Assembly (NCBI GenBank): GCA_028023455.1
Contig: JAQFVV010012511.1
Coordinates: forward strand, 1,986,165-2,050,164
Source: Epiperipatus broadwayi
Taxonomy: Eukaryota > Onychophora > Udeonychophora > Euonychophora > Peripatidae
DNA length: 64,000 nucleotides
Reading direction: 5' to 3'
The first letter of the stretch is position 1; each line of letters opens with the position of its first letter. The notes below the pieces were generated by a model that was given only the letters and a program-made list of their open reading frames with translations, searched no databases and was not told the origin of the DNA. The position numbers were made by a program, and so were the translations under genes. Shown in pieces: positions 36,721 to 48,115 of the stretch.

Positions 36721-37850
36721 TTTTTTAAAAATTTCAATATTTTTGAAGTTATCATACCATCACCATATTTTAAAAGTTCTCTAGGTATTTTATCAGGACT
36801 TTCAGCTCTTCATTTTTATGATTACGAAGATCTGTCTGATTTCACTAATCTGAGTATCTGCATTCAAATCTAAATTAGATGACATGAATATATCATTTTT
36901 TTAAAAATGATTAAAATATTTTTTCCACCTATGCAAAATATTATTATCATGTAAGAGAATGCCATTTCTGTATCTATAATTTGATTGTGACACTGCTTCT
37001 CAAGTCCATATATGCTTTTAATGTATCAAAAAAGTTCTAGAAAGATCAGGATCCAGCAAATGTCTTTATTTTCTTCACAGTTTTAATTCACTAATCATTT
37101 TTAACCCTTCTTGTCAGTTATTGAACCACTACCATCAGATATTTATTACAAAGTTGCACATTGAATCTATTATTTTGTCGAGCAGAAAATGCCACATATT
37201 ATCTTTTAATTAAATTGCTAATAATAAGATCATTGTTAGAAAATCAGTCATGATTCATCTTTTTATTGAACCTAAAAATATATTTACTTGTATCCATAAT
37301 GCATTCCCTGAGAGAATTCCATGCTTCAATAATATAACAGGTCTAAAGATGCAAATGAGCAATTTTAGTGTTTAACAACTGTTGAAGTTTAGTATATATA
37401 GATTCTTATAAAGAACAAACAACAGTTTTTTTTTGTGAATATTATTGGAAATAATAGATATTTTAAAGTTAACTATCCTTTAATCTTAGAACATACTAAT
37501 CTATAATTTGTACAGAAGATTGTTTTTGTAAGTGCTACCACAATATAAACATGATTCCTAACTATAAAATAATCTATTAAATGCCATTGTTTTGATTTGT
37601 GATTGCATCCATGTTTCTTTACAGTAAGTTGTTTGTGGGCGTCAATTTCTGTGTCAAGCATAAATTCAATAATAACAAATCATTTGAATTTGCAGCATCA
37701 ATACCATTATTTCCAATAACTTTTGGTCAAAGTCTATTACTTGTACCAGCTCATGTGCTACACTCTCCAATAAGAAAAATTCTATCTTTTAATACTATTG
37801 TTTTAATAATCTATCTAAATGTTTTCCTTCTTTAAATCTAAGATTAGAGC
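35430..37850 (-). mobile_element. LINE of a second APE/RT lineage, degraded
   Basis: Minus strand, in order: endonuclease C-terminus (37850-37470, with NHKSKQWHLIDYFIVRNHV), linker, RT start (about 36720-36640, reading VPPNLKDVFVVPIFINKG), RT core (36388-36122: CPAKFILIMQFSHDDM, SEAFEMKTSFKEGYVPALTLFS), then the C-terminal region through 35430 (HWIRHVK, ELGFFIGEVN, LKDILKKYNVNCL, ENRIHWR). The motifs match a LINE lineage common in invertebrates and fish, different from the RTE copies elsewhere in the window. Frequent stops. The target duplication and the endonuclease N-terminus are not seen, so it is 5'-truncated. Confidence 0.8.
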
Positions 37851-39070
37851 CTAGTATAAAATGCAATAATTTATAACATTTTAAAGTATTTATTGAAAAT
37901 AGTCATGGCAAAAAAAACTCACCATTTAGAATAAATTTATGACATACATACAAAACACTGGAGGTATTGGTTGATTATCTAGTCAAAATGAATCGTAAGA
38001 ACTATAACTATCTGTATGTTTTACCCTTTCCCTATCTATAATGAAAAAGTGAGTGGATTGTACATTGTATAAAATTTAATATTCATAAAATAAATTATGA
38101 AATTTTACATATGAAAATAAATAATTCATTTATTAAAAAAATAATTTTATTCTCAATTGTTGTTTATGGGAGTCATTCTTGCTTTTCTCTTGTCACTCAT
38201 TATAATATTGTAGAACTTATTTATTTTTAAGCATTTTTTCATACTTATGTTTTTCAAAGTGTATTTTTAGAACTAAAATAAACAAGATAAAACCAAAGTT
38301 ATTAATTGAAAAGGATAGATAGATAGATGGATGAATAATCATCTTTACTGTCAGATAATATATATATAATTTAGAAAATGATATGCTTTAACAAATAGCT
38401 GATTGCATAAAAAAATTAAAAGCAAATAATAAACCATATATACACACAATATATATATAAATAACAATATTTTGAAAAAATAATTATAATTACTATATAT
38501 AGCTAAATTATAGTACATTAATAAAAAAAATAGACACCACTCTTTTTAAAAGTAAATGCTCTAATAATAAATATTTAACTTTTTTTTTAAGTTAAAGTAT
38601 TCTTAGATCTAAAATGGAAAGGAAGTTTATTTTATTCGATAAAAATTATTTTTTTAATAAAAATATAATTTTTAAAACTTGGCTCATCCAATTTGTTATT
38701 GTTACTGCTAAAGAGATTGCTAACCTTGCATATAGCACTTCTAAACCCAAGATTAATAGAATAAGAAAAACTAACATTAGAACACAACCTGAAGTTTCTT
38801 TTTTTATATTATTTCTCTAATATCAATCCAATATAATTATTAGTTATTGATGATCTTGAACTTACTATTAATTATCTTAAATCAAGAAAGAACCAGGAAC
38901 AAATAGCATATTTACAGAAATTTCTAGCATAATTGAGCTTCTAATGACAAAATGTGTTTGGAAAACTATTTAGCAACATTACTTATATAGAAACTATTTT
39001 TAAATTTTGACATAAAAGCAAATTTAAAACAATCTTTAAACCAAATAGACTCAACAATAGTTCACAAAAT

Positions 39071-39091
39071 TATTACCCAGTATTGTATAAG
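39071..39091. repeat. Foldback target-site duplication, copy 1
   Basis: tattacccagtattgtataa plus g here, repeated as tattacagtattgtataag at 39595-39613 (2-base indel). Removing the foldback and one copy restores a continuous LINE reading (YYPVLYKLIERI). Confidence 0.85.
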
Positions 39092-39594
39092 TAGTTAATG
39101 AAAGGCTTTAACCTTTGGCACTGCATGCTTCTGAATATATTTTAATGCTAGAGGGACCTCACCAAATTTAGATGCAATATTACAACTTTATAAAGATAAG
39201 AACAGCCATATTATCTTTAATCTAACTTTCTAATTAAATAGGTGAATTTGAAACATCTTGATTTGAGAGTGTGAAGCTGTCGATTTCTTCACTGTTTAAG
39301 ACCATTATTTCTTTTACAAACTAACATTCACAAAATCTTGTGATTTACAATGAAGAGTGGCCATCTTATCAACAACTTCACACTCTCAAATCAAGATGCT
39401 TCAGATTCACCTATTTGATTAGAAAGTTAGGTTAAAGATAAGATGACCATTCTTACCTTTATAAAGTCATAATCTTGCATCTAGATTTGGCAAGGTCCCT
39501 CTAGCATTAAAATATATTCAGAAGAGCACAGTGTCAAAGGTTAAAGTCTTTTGTTAACTATTTACATATATTCATTTGTGCTTAATAAAATATA
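39092..39594 (+). mobile_element. Foldback retroposon inserted in the Jockey-like LINE
   Basis: Left arm 39092-39276 and right arm 39376-39562 are reverse complements with scattered mismatches, separated by a 99-nt spacer. A tail containing TTTGTGCTTAATAAAATATA ends the unit. It is flanked by an 18-21-bp direct repeat and interrupts an ORF that can be followed on both sides, so the ends are well defined. It is the same family as the 53.1-53.8 kb unit: both carry GATAAGATGGCCA-like, CAAATCAAGATGCTTCAGATTC and AAGGTCCCTCT blocks. No coding capacity. Confidence 0.88.
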
Positions 39595-40995
39595 TATTAC
39601 AGTATTGTATAAGCTAATTGAAAGAATCATATTAATGAGAATTTTGGCAATAGTTGATGGTCATATACCTGAAAAAAGTTACTTTGATCAACTTTTATCT
39701 TTGAGCAATTCACATAGGTTTTAAAATAAATTAAAAATTGATAATATCTTTAATGATCTAATCTCAATTGATGATTCTGTTTGGAAAATAGCTTTCTAAA
39801 AGTTTCTAAAATCCTTAAATGCAAAAAGAAGCACTACTGATTTATTTGACAAAATATTGTCCAATAGAAAAATTCAAGTGACACTAAATGATAATCATAG
39901 CCTCATGGTTCTGCTCTCTTATATACTTTATTTAATATATTCATCAGTGATCTTTCAAATACAGAAATGGAAGAGATTTATCTATGTTGAGATATAGCTT
40001 TGACTTAATAATAAAGAATCTTTCCAAACATAGAAAATTCTTAACAATGATATAAGTTTAGAAACCTTTTGTAAAGATTGGAGACTTATTTCTAATCCAA
40101 TGAAGACAGTGTGCTTAACTTTCATCTAAATAACAGGGAAATATCTTGTAATCTGAATATCATATTTTGCAACAACAATTGTAAACACAATCTTACCTCA
40201 CACTGCTTAAGAGTAATTTTGTATGATGGTCTTTTTTTGTCTTTTATTTATATAAGATTAGATCTAAAATCATTTCTATGAGTACATTTTTAGAAAACTA
40301 GGTGATAATATTTAGATTGTAATGCAGGAACTTTAAAAACATTTTCCTAAGGACTAGTATCTTCTCCTAGTGATTTTTAAGCTCCTGTTTGGAGAAAAAG
40401 GTCTCACCCTAAACTTCTGAAAACTCAATTAAATATTTCTATGGAAAATATTATTAGCACACCCAATTCTATTTTTTTGCAATAGCCTTCTGTTCTTTCA
40501 CATATTCCTCCACCAGATAATGTAAAAAAAAGTCATTTCCTAGAAAATGTATAAAAGATTAAGTTGGCCAGATTTACCAGTAGCTCGAGATAAAGTTTAG
40601 TAATCTAAGACTCATTTCAAATGAAAATCCCCTTTTGGCTGTTTACTCAAAAATCTATAACCAATGAATTATGAATAAAAAAATTGACTTCTTATGAGGT
40701 TTCAAATGAATACTTTTTTTCTACATCCAATAATAAAGTTAAATAAATTTGATCTTTCTAGACATTACTAGAGTTTCACCAACAGATTCATGATAACCCA
40801 TGATCATTGCACTCCATCTTTTTTATAAATAGAATTTAACATCCTGATCTATGTAGATGTGGACAACCATAAATCATGATTTGCATACTTAATAACTGTC
40901 AAATCTATGGATACAATTAGAGAATTGAAGGACTTAATAAAGACATTAATGGTTCTATCTTCTGGTTGAAATCTTTACAGGTTCCTTTATGATAT

Positions 40996-41540
40996 GTTGT
41001 TAATAGTAAAATTGTCTGAAAAAACTATATTCTAAATAAATAAATAATATTTTCTTTATGAATATTAATTGCTTTATAATACAAAAATGACAAGAACAAT
41101 TTAAAACTGTAAAAAGATAAAATAATAATTTAATTTTTTTTTTAGTCAGGAGTTTATAAGATGTTTAAACACTAAAAATGATAGCTATGCCACAATCTAT
41201 TGACTTTGAGGTCCATGGTTTATCACTCTATTATTGAACCAGCATATGAAACTTTTGAATAACCAAAAAGTTAGAAATATTCAAGCATGAACCTTACACC
41301 AAGCAAAGTAATTAAAGATTAAACTAAAACATAAGATAGTAAAAGCTTAATATCTACATATAGTATGTAACTTAATGAGTTTTATGATCTTGAATGAAAA
41401 TTAGTGAATTACATTGACTAGTATTTATTTTATTTGATGATTGAAAATAGTCATTTTATGTATCACTAAATGATATGGATTTTAGTTTATTTTTATTTCA
41501 AAAAATAAGCTTTTATTATAAGATTGAAAAATGAAAATAA
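40996..41540. other. AT-rich interval
   Basis: No feature recognised after the LINE stop. Confidence 0.35.
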
Positions 41541-41544
41541 ATTA

Positions 41545-42800
41545 TTGGTAGGAGATTTATAATATTTAGGAAATAGTGTATTATTGGAGGGTGATTTCCA
41601 CTTTAATAATTTCAAAATTTTCAGCATTATATAATAATAGATTTACATTTATAAGTCATATAAGTATTATCATGAATGATTAAAAATGAGACACTATCTT
41701 TCTCCTGCAATAGGTTAACTAAATTTGTACAATTTAATATTTTATTATAATGTCAGACACACAATACCTGCAAGCCCTGATTTAAGCATGGTCAGTGAGA
41801 GTTGATATATATACAAATGTAGTCTAAACTTAAGTGATTCAGTTAAGTTTTTCAAACTCTTACTGGCAGGCAAGTGTGTGAGATTTATAATATTTAAGAA
41901 ATAGCACATTATTGGAGGTTGACTTCCACTTTAATAATTTGGTAGGATTTAAATAAAATAAAATGCTTTGTAATCCCAAATATTGTTTTTACCCCAAACT
42001 TGCTACAGTTTTAATAACTATATATATATATATTTCTTTTGAGTCTTTCTAAATTTATTTTTTACTGAAGTATATTATACACTATATTTGTATTTCAATG
42101 AACTAAATTCTGTAATTTTTTTTATTTTATATGAACAAATTACATTACACATTTCCCCCACAAACATTGACATGTTTTGATTATTTAATGTACTCACTTT
42201 TTCAAAATTAATACTACAAAAATATTTTGAAAATGTATTTTAAAAATAAAAATATACTTATATAAAATACATCAAAAATATATAAATACAAAAATAATTT
42301 TACGAAATATAATATTTTAAATTTTGATTTTTTTAAAACTTATTTCATTAAACAAAAATAAATATATAAAAGAATCAAAAAGAGTGTTTTGTTTTTTATA
42401 TACGAATAAAGTGCTTAATTCAATTTGGCATCTAAGAATAATTTATTTCAAAATTCCTTTGCACTCATTTTATTAAGTAAGGGATTTTTTTTTTTTTTGT
42501 ATATTCATAATATTTGTTTAATTTTTCATTTGCTTATTAAATTTCATAAAATTATAACAAAAACCAAAAAATAAAACTAATGAACAAATTGGCAAAATAT
42601 TTACATAAAGAAAATTATAATCATAAAAAGGAAATCAACATCCAAATATGCTCTGTTTATAAATGTATATATTAAAATCTCCATGCACTCACCTATCTGA
42701 GCATGGAGATTTTAATATACTTTTATAAATAGCACATGACTGGAGATTTATTTCCTTCTCTATTATTAGAATTATTTCAGTGTTTAATAATAATAGATTT
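41545..42800. repeat. Three dispersed copies of an unnamed repeat block
   Basis: A block with GGAGATTTATAATATTTAGG, ATTATTGGAGG and TTCCACTTTAATAATTT occurs at 41549-41625 and 41880-41942. A weaker copy near 42720-42800 shares GACTGGAGATTTATTTCC and AATAATAGATTTACAT with the region after copy 1. Non-coding. Confidence 0.55.
42665..42720. repeat. Short hairpin
   Basis: GCATGGAGATTTTAATATAC (42701-42720) is the complement of 42665-42686 (a 2-base TA difference), separated by a 14-nt loop. It sits next to the repeat block above. It could be a small terminator-like structure or the end of an unnamed element. Confidence 0.6.
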
Positions 42801-43985
42801 ACATGAAGAAAATTATTATATGATTGAAAATATAATGTTATTGGTAATGAAATTTTTCTTAATTTGGTAATGAGAAAAAATAAATTCTGAAAAATATTTT
42901 TTTTGTATGCATACATGTTAAGTCTCTGGCTCTAGGTAAATAGAATAACTCAGTGATAGTTTGCTATGACCTGACTGATGGCACTTCTTAACACATTTTA
43001 GTTTAGCCTCTCAATGTTTAAGCTACATCATGAACTTGCAATTATATGTGCTATTTTTTAAACATTATTCATAATAATATTAGTAAAAACATTCTTTTTT
43101 TTCTTATCATTTGACTGTATTTTTTTATTTAAGTTAATATAGAGTAATCATCCATGCTCTCAATCATATCCCTGCAATAATTGTAACAATGAAATTGTGT
43201 GTTTATGTAAATGTAAGCCTATCCTTTAATGATATATATGAAATAAAACAGAATTTTAACTCCTCTTTCAATGAGTTTATGGTAAGTAGTATTAGACTTG
43301 AGAATTGCTTTTATTTATCTTATACTGTATGAATTGGGAGGGTTAATTTTTTATTTACTTTATTTTTTATTTTTCTCTCTCTCTTTTTTTGTCTTTTCTG
43401 AACCAAAATTCTTTATGAGTGACTGCATAAGAATGGAGATAATAATATATAGAGAGACAGATTTTCATTTTTAAAATATGATTTTTTTTTCAATGAAATT
43501 ATTTAAAATATATATTTATTATTCTATTATACATCAAATACAATGACAAGATAAGTTGCCATAAATAAGGTGGCCTAAGATGGGTGTCAAGGAACAAATG
43601 ACATGAAATATACTTTGTAGATTAATTAATCATTTTTTTATTTTGGTTTCTAACTTTTGATATATAAAAATAAAACAAAAGGCTTTTAAAACGTTTTTAT
43701 CAATGTAATTGTGATGATTACTTAATAAGAAATAATTCTCGCTCATTTAATTTTATAAGCTTAATTTGTATTTCAAAAATGCCTATTGTTAATTCGGAAA
43801 TTGAAAAATGCCATTTACTTATTTTAATTGCAGTTGAGTATTATATGGTATTGAATGAGTTAATCAGTTATTTTCCTAAATGATAATTATTAATTTATTC
43901 TTATCTTCAGAATCGTTTATTACGAACTACTAAAAATGCAAATATAATTACTTTATATATATGAATTATATATATAAATTTAACA
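42801..43985. other. AT-rich interval
   Basis: No gene or named repeat recognised. Confidence 0.4.
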
Positions 43986-43987
43986 CG

Positions 43988-44112
43988 CTTCTTACCATTG
44001 TTAAAAATTCTTATTGGTAAAGCGTCTGATTTGAGATCGGGAATATCGAGATCGATTCTGATGCTCACAGTTGTGGGACTTAAACTTCTTATGAACGCTG
44101 GAACAATAAACC
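43988..44112 (+). mobile_element. tRNA-derived SINE (family C)
   Basis: A-box-like TTGGTAAAGCGTC near 44014 and B-box-like AGATCGATTCTG near 44049, then a 3' part ACTTAAACTTCTTATGAACG ending in AACAATAAA. The 3' part matches the copy at 61.3 kb (GCTTAAACGTCTTATGAATT, AACAATAAAGCC). tRNA-like heads joined to a shared 3' body define a SINE family. Confidence 0.75.
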
Positions 44113-44201
44113 ATATGTGTTTTTTCTTTTATCAACATTTAATCATCAGAGCATTTCTTAAAAAAGACTATATCTAATTTAAGATTACATTACTGTGAGA
44201 T

Positions 44202-44435
44202 AGTTAAACAGCATTAAGCTGTTGCACATGTGCTTTGCAGATTTTAACTATAAATGACTGAATACTAACACTTCAAACACATGATAAAGTCTTTGGGAAA
44301 AGATAGAGTGGCCATCTATCTTTTCAAACCCAAACGCTTTTGTATGGGCAAATCTGCTAAGTGCATGTCCAACAGCTTAATGCTGTTTAACTATTACAGT
44401 TTATAAACATCGCGCTATATAAAATAATTGATTTA
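44202..44435 (+). mobile_element. Hairpin retroposon, 234 bp, 13-bp target duplication
   Basis: The perfect 13-mer attactgtgagat flanks the unit (44189-44201 and 44436-44448). Arms 44202-44244 and 44350-44392 are reverse complements; a second small hairpin (GAAAAGATAG with CTATCTTTTC) lies inside. The tail reads CGCGCTATATAAAATAATTG. The internal block ACACATGATAAAGTCTTTGG matches the arms of the 27.4-kb element, so this is a shorter member of the same subfamily. No open frame. Confidence 0.85.
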
Positions 44436-44707
44436 ATTACTGTGAGATGAAAAATTTAAAATAAACATTCTAAAAATAAATCATTATAGAACAAAGAAGA
44501 TAAAGCAATCTTTTTAATGAGATTTCTGGAGAGCTTAATAAGTTCAACAGTTGAATGTCAAAGAGGATTTAAGCAATCTAACATCCATGTTGTGTCTCTA
44601 CCTAAGGAACGATAGTCTTATTTACCAATAAATAATGAATGGTTAACTACATTGGTTATGGGCTAGCTATGAGACAAGAGTCTTAAAAATAATTGCAAAT
44701 CCAGGTC

Positions 44708-45268
44708 GTGATATGATGTGATTTACTGTAATTTCTCCTTAAACAGAGTCAGGAATCTCAGCAATTATCCCCAGAGATGGAAAACTAGTATGAAGAGTAA
44801 AAAGAGTTTAAATATATATAGAAGTAAACAGAATATTAGGTGCAAGTTAATATATGATAATAGTAAGGAACATAGTTTATTGTTTAAGGCTCGAATGGGA
44901 TCTTTAGCAACAAGAGAATATACATGTAAATGGAAAATATGGGTGATTTGGTTTGTGAATTGTGTAAGAAAGGAATAGAAAATATTAGGCATCTGTTAAT
45001 TGAATGTAAATGCTTAAAAACAGAAAGGGTACATATAATGAAGTTATGTAAGAATAAATATAAAAAAGTGATTATAAAGAAAGTGGATTATTGGGTTTTA
45101 TGCTGGATTAACAAAGATTATGTTGAGGAAATGGGATGGAGCAAAATATGGGAAAACTTAGAGTGGGGAATGGAAAATAAAGTGGCTAACAGGTTTCTCT
45201 GGGCATAATTGTTGAGATTCTTGACTTTGTTTAAAGAGAAGCCACAGTACATCACATCACATCGCATA
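44708..45268 (+). mobile_element. LINE C-terminal fragment framed by 62-bp inverted repeats
   Basis: 44708-44772 and 45205-45268 are reverse complements over about 62 bp (for example CAGAGTCAGGAATCTCAGCA on the left, complement on the right with T-for-C changes). Between them lies a plus-strand coding remnant of a LINE C-terminus. The right copy is the natural position of a 3' UTR, so the left copy seems to be an added inverted duplicate of the 3' end. Confidence 0.7.
44770..45208 (+). pseudogene. LINE ORF2 C-terminus with zinc-binding box
   Basis: The first segment has EHSLLFKARMGSLATREYTC followed by a one-base frame change at about 44925-44935; the second, 44930-45208, continues NMGDLVCELCKKGIENIRHL and LLIECKCLKTERV. 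The CxxC...HxxxxC box (CELC, HLLIEC) is the zinc-binding region found after the RT in many LINEs. Ends VANRFLWA then stop. No RT precedes it here. I cannot say which LINE it came from. Confidence 0.75.
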
Positions 45269-45529
45269 TTGCTAATATATCTCCTTATTACTATGGTCTG
45301 CAATCAGCTATGAATATGAAGTCCAGGAACTTCAAAAGTGCTCAGTGCAGATAAACATATAATTTTACAATATTAAACTTCTCTAACCTAACCGTGTTAG
45401 TGCAGAATTATTGATAACTTTTGTTATCCATTTTAATGAGTGTGTATATATGATTATAATCATATAAATAGTAATTAGAATTGTTAAATATTTTTTAAAA
45501 AATTCAAATTTTATAACTTTCTTTGTATT

Positions 45530-46870
45530 TATATGTTGCAATATTTCCATCAACTAATATGAGTAAAAATTCACCATGCCAAAATTTGTCAAGATTTCTT
45601 CTCAAAGTTCTAAGTTCCTCGGCATACAATTCCTTTATCAGGAATTCTAGACACTCAGTACTAATCAAGAACATGAAAATTGAAAGAACAGACTTACTGG
45701 TAAGCTTTAATGTGAAAAGTTTATTCACAAATATATCATGTGAAGAGTGCTATTGTAAGGAACAGACTAAATGGTGATAATAGCTTACAGACCCAAAACA
45801 ACTTCTATTGATAGTTTAATGGAACTATTAACATTCTGCATAAAAACAACCTACTTTCAATATAACACAGAAATTTTCCAACAAAATCAACCAATGGCTA
45901 TGGGCTCATCATTGTTTCCCCTGATTAGCAATATTTACATGGAAGAACTTGAAACCACAGCCATAAAAACTACTCCATATCCACCTAAAGTTTGGGTTTG
46001 CTATGTAAATGATACATTTGTTGTATGGCCACATAATGAAGCACCATTACAAACTTTCTGGAAATATATCAAAACATATCTCCTTCAATAAAATTCACAA
46101 TAGAAACAGAACAAGAACAAAAATTGGCATTCTTAGATGTTCTTGTGATAAGAATCCCTCATGGCAAAATCAAAGCTATGGTTTACCAAAAATCCACACA
46201 TAAATGAAAATACTTAGCTTATATATCCAATCACTCCAGAACACAAAACATGGAGTTATACTATCACTATAGAATAGAGCAAAAGAAGTTTGTTCAAAAA
46301 CCAGTGATTTGAAACAAAAAAAAGATCTATATAAAATAAACTCTTATGAAAAACAGTTATCCATCAACTGTTATTAAGAACCATCAAAATAAGAAACAAT
46401 TATTGGGACTGTAGTGTACTCATACATACCAAAAATAGAAGACAAATTAAGGAAAATCTGCAATCAATATAACATCAGAACAGCTTTCCAGAGCCATTCC
46501 ACACTACAAGGAATTCTAACATCTACAAAGCCGAAACTTGAAATGCTGAAAAGAAAAAAACTGCATTTATGTGAATGTGGAAGAATGTATATTGGTGAGA
46601 CTAGTTGTCTCATTGAAAAGCACTTGCAAAAACACAAACTGATGATTAGAAGAGAAAAAACATATGTCTAAGGTAGTTTAGACCATGTATGTGCCAATGA
46701 ATATATGGTTAATTGGGAAAATACAAAAATATTGGATAGAGAAGAAAGGGTACAAAGAAGAAAATTAAAAGAAGCTGCCAACATGACAATCACATACAAT
46801 CCTATAAGTCAACCGAGTGTGATTATACATAATTTATGGAAACCATTAATTAACTTTGCTCTTAGAAAAA
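45530..46870 (+). pseudogene. PLE reverse transcriptase and GIY-YIG endonuclease, broken
   Basis: RT landmarks in order: CQNLSRFLLKVLS, KIERTDLLVSFNVKSLFTNI (motif A, D to N), QPMAMGSSLFPLISNIYMEE (motif B), WVCYVNDTFVVWP (catalytic YVDD, first Asp changed to Asn), then EQEQKLAFLDVLV in a shifted frame and MVYQKSTHK. Next come YIPKIEDKLRKICNQYNI and LHLCECGRMYIGETSCLIEK, the GIY-YIG part (MYIGET), and WENTKILDREERVQRRKLKE through SQPSVIIHNLWKPLI. The two catalytic substitutions plus frameshifts make it inactive. Confidence 0.86.
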
Positions 46871-47064
46871 AGTGGAGAAGGAATCTTATAGATAAGTATA
46901 TGAAATTTCTACTAACTGTTGCCTTTGGTAGGATAACTGAGTTGGTTAGAGTGTTACCCCAAAATTCGTTACTCAAAGAATCTAAGGGTCCCAGTTCAAT
47001 TCCCATGCTAGTACTGTCACTGGTCATGCCAGCAACTTTTGAAGAAAATAGAATAATACCTCTC

Positions 47065-47076
47065 AAAACATTGTGC
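47065..47076. repeat. SINE target-site duplication, copy 1
   Basis: aaaacattgtgc here and again at 47187-47198, bracketing the SINE. The PLE 3' sequence is continuous if the SINE and one copy are removed. Confidence 0.85.
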
Positions 47077-47186
47077 GTATGTCTTGCGTTGTTAGCCGAG
47101 AGGTATCGCAGCCACCATGCAAGCAAGTAGTTGGTTGCAGATGGTTGTGGTTTCACATCCCGGCCGATGCTATGACAGGTGAAAAA
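47077..47186 (+). mobile_element. tRNA-derived SINE (family A) inserted in the PLE 3' region
   Basis: A-box-like TTAGCCGAGAGGTATCGC and a B-box-like GTTTCACATCCCGGCC followed by GATGCTATGACAGGTG and a short poly-A. Homologous to the copy at 33.84-33.95 kb, which is in the other orientation. It carries a 12-bp target duplication, so it postdates the PLE. Confidence 0.88.
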
Positions 47187-47365
47187 AAAACATTGTGCAT
47201 ATACTGACCTGTGTACTATTACTAACAGTCAAATGTATTTGCAATATTTAAATAAAGTTAATTTTTTTAAAGACATTTAATACTCATATTAGATGATGAA
47301 AATAGTTCAGCATCTCAAAATACAACAAAATACCATCATCACAAACCTTCAGAAAACATTTATAA

Positions 47366-47984
47366 CTTTCTGAACTAATAATATACAGTTAGTGTAAATC
47401 ACAGCATGGTTTTATTCTCCTCTCTTTTTGAAATCTTGCTGGCTTACCTAAAAACAATTAATATGGGAATTGACAATTATAATTTTATAAAGCATATATT
47501 TTTATTTATTATTAAGTTTAAGTGAAACGTTCTTGGTAAATGGTGAAGTAAAGAATTATTATTATTTTTACAGAATTATGACACTATCAAGAAAGGGATT
47601 AATAATATCCGTCTGTTGCTTATTTTTTTATATAATCCATTTACATTTTCTAATGTCATTATATGAAATTTGGATCTTATTTTTATAAAAATTCATAGCT
47701 GTCAATAAATCATTCTTATGACCTTATTTAAAATAAATAAAAAATCAATTTAATGTACACTAAAAGAGTAAAAAATGTAATAATAGCAAACATAAGGTAA
47801 ACTGAAGTTAACGATGTTTTATAAGAACTGTTTTACTGTATATTTGGAAATTATTAATCTGTATAATATATTGTCTTTTATTTTAGTTAATAAAAAATGT
47901 ATAATGTTTGGAGAAGTATTTTGCCTCTAATATATCCCATGATTACTAGCTCAGAAGGTTTTATGTTGATGGAGCAACCAAGAG
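47366..47984. other. AT-rich interval
   Basis: Nothing recognised. Confidence 0.35.
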
Positions 47985-48115
47985 ACAGGTTGAGCATAAT
48001 AATTTCTTCCACTTAATTAACCAAACAGGTTTCTTTTACTCAGCTGAGAATTAATCTACAGACTTTTCGCTCTTTAGTCTGAAACTCTACCGTTGTACTA
48101 ATTCACACTTCCTTC
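47985..48115 (-). mobile_element. tRNA-derived SINE (family B)
   Basis: Minus strand: A-box-like TTAGTACAACGGTAGAGTTT (48102-48083), B-box-like TAGATTAATTCTCAGCTGAG (48062-48043), then a body of AAAGAAACCTGTTTGG and GCTCAACCTGTCTCTTGG type. This is the best-preserved head of the family that also occurs near 4.8, 52.6, 56.1 and 62.7 kb. Confidence 0.7.

Larger units (their letters stand above)
38590..40995 (+). mobile_element. Jockey/CR1-like LINE, degraded and split by a foldback
   Basis: Plus-strand protein fragments: a pre-RT segment (38614-38820, TAKEIANLAYSTSKPKINR), MTKCVWKTI, then NYYPVLYKLIERIILMRILA straddling the foldback insertion at 39092-39594, IPEKSYFDQLL, LSNRKIQVTLNDNHS, KDWRLISNPMKTVCLTFHLN (post-catalytic), APVWRKRSHPKLLKTQLN, LSHIPPPDNVKK, and a C-terminal zinc-binding tail DLCRCGQP to FWLKSLQVPL near 40995. 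The order is that of Jockey/CR1-like ORF2 proteins. No endonuclease is present, so it is 5'-truncated; stops and indels are frequent. Confidence 0.85.
45500..47365 (+). mobile_element. Penelope-like element (PLE), degraded, with a SINE in its 3' region
   Basis: Plus-strand RT motifs (45530-46200) are followed by a linker, a GIY-YIG endonuclease region (46414-46870) and a 3' non-coding part to about 47365. RT plus a C-terminal GIY-YIG defines PLEs. The 3' part is shared with 17.48-17.735 kb. A SINE interrupts it at 47077-47186. The 5' boundary is uncertain; no terminal repeat or target duplication was found, and I saw no hammerhead core in this copy. Confidence 0.88.

Noticed and set aside
36631-36873. 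80-codon plus-strand frame
   Set aside because: Antisense to the RT start of the minus-strand LINE at 35.4-37.9 kb.
37599-37835. 78-codon plus-strand frame
   Set aside because: Antisense to the endonuclease remnant on the minus strand.
46809-47156. 115-codon minus-strand frame
   Set aside because: Antisense to the PLE C-terminus and the inserted SINE.
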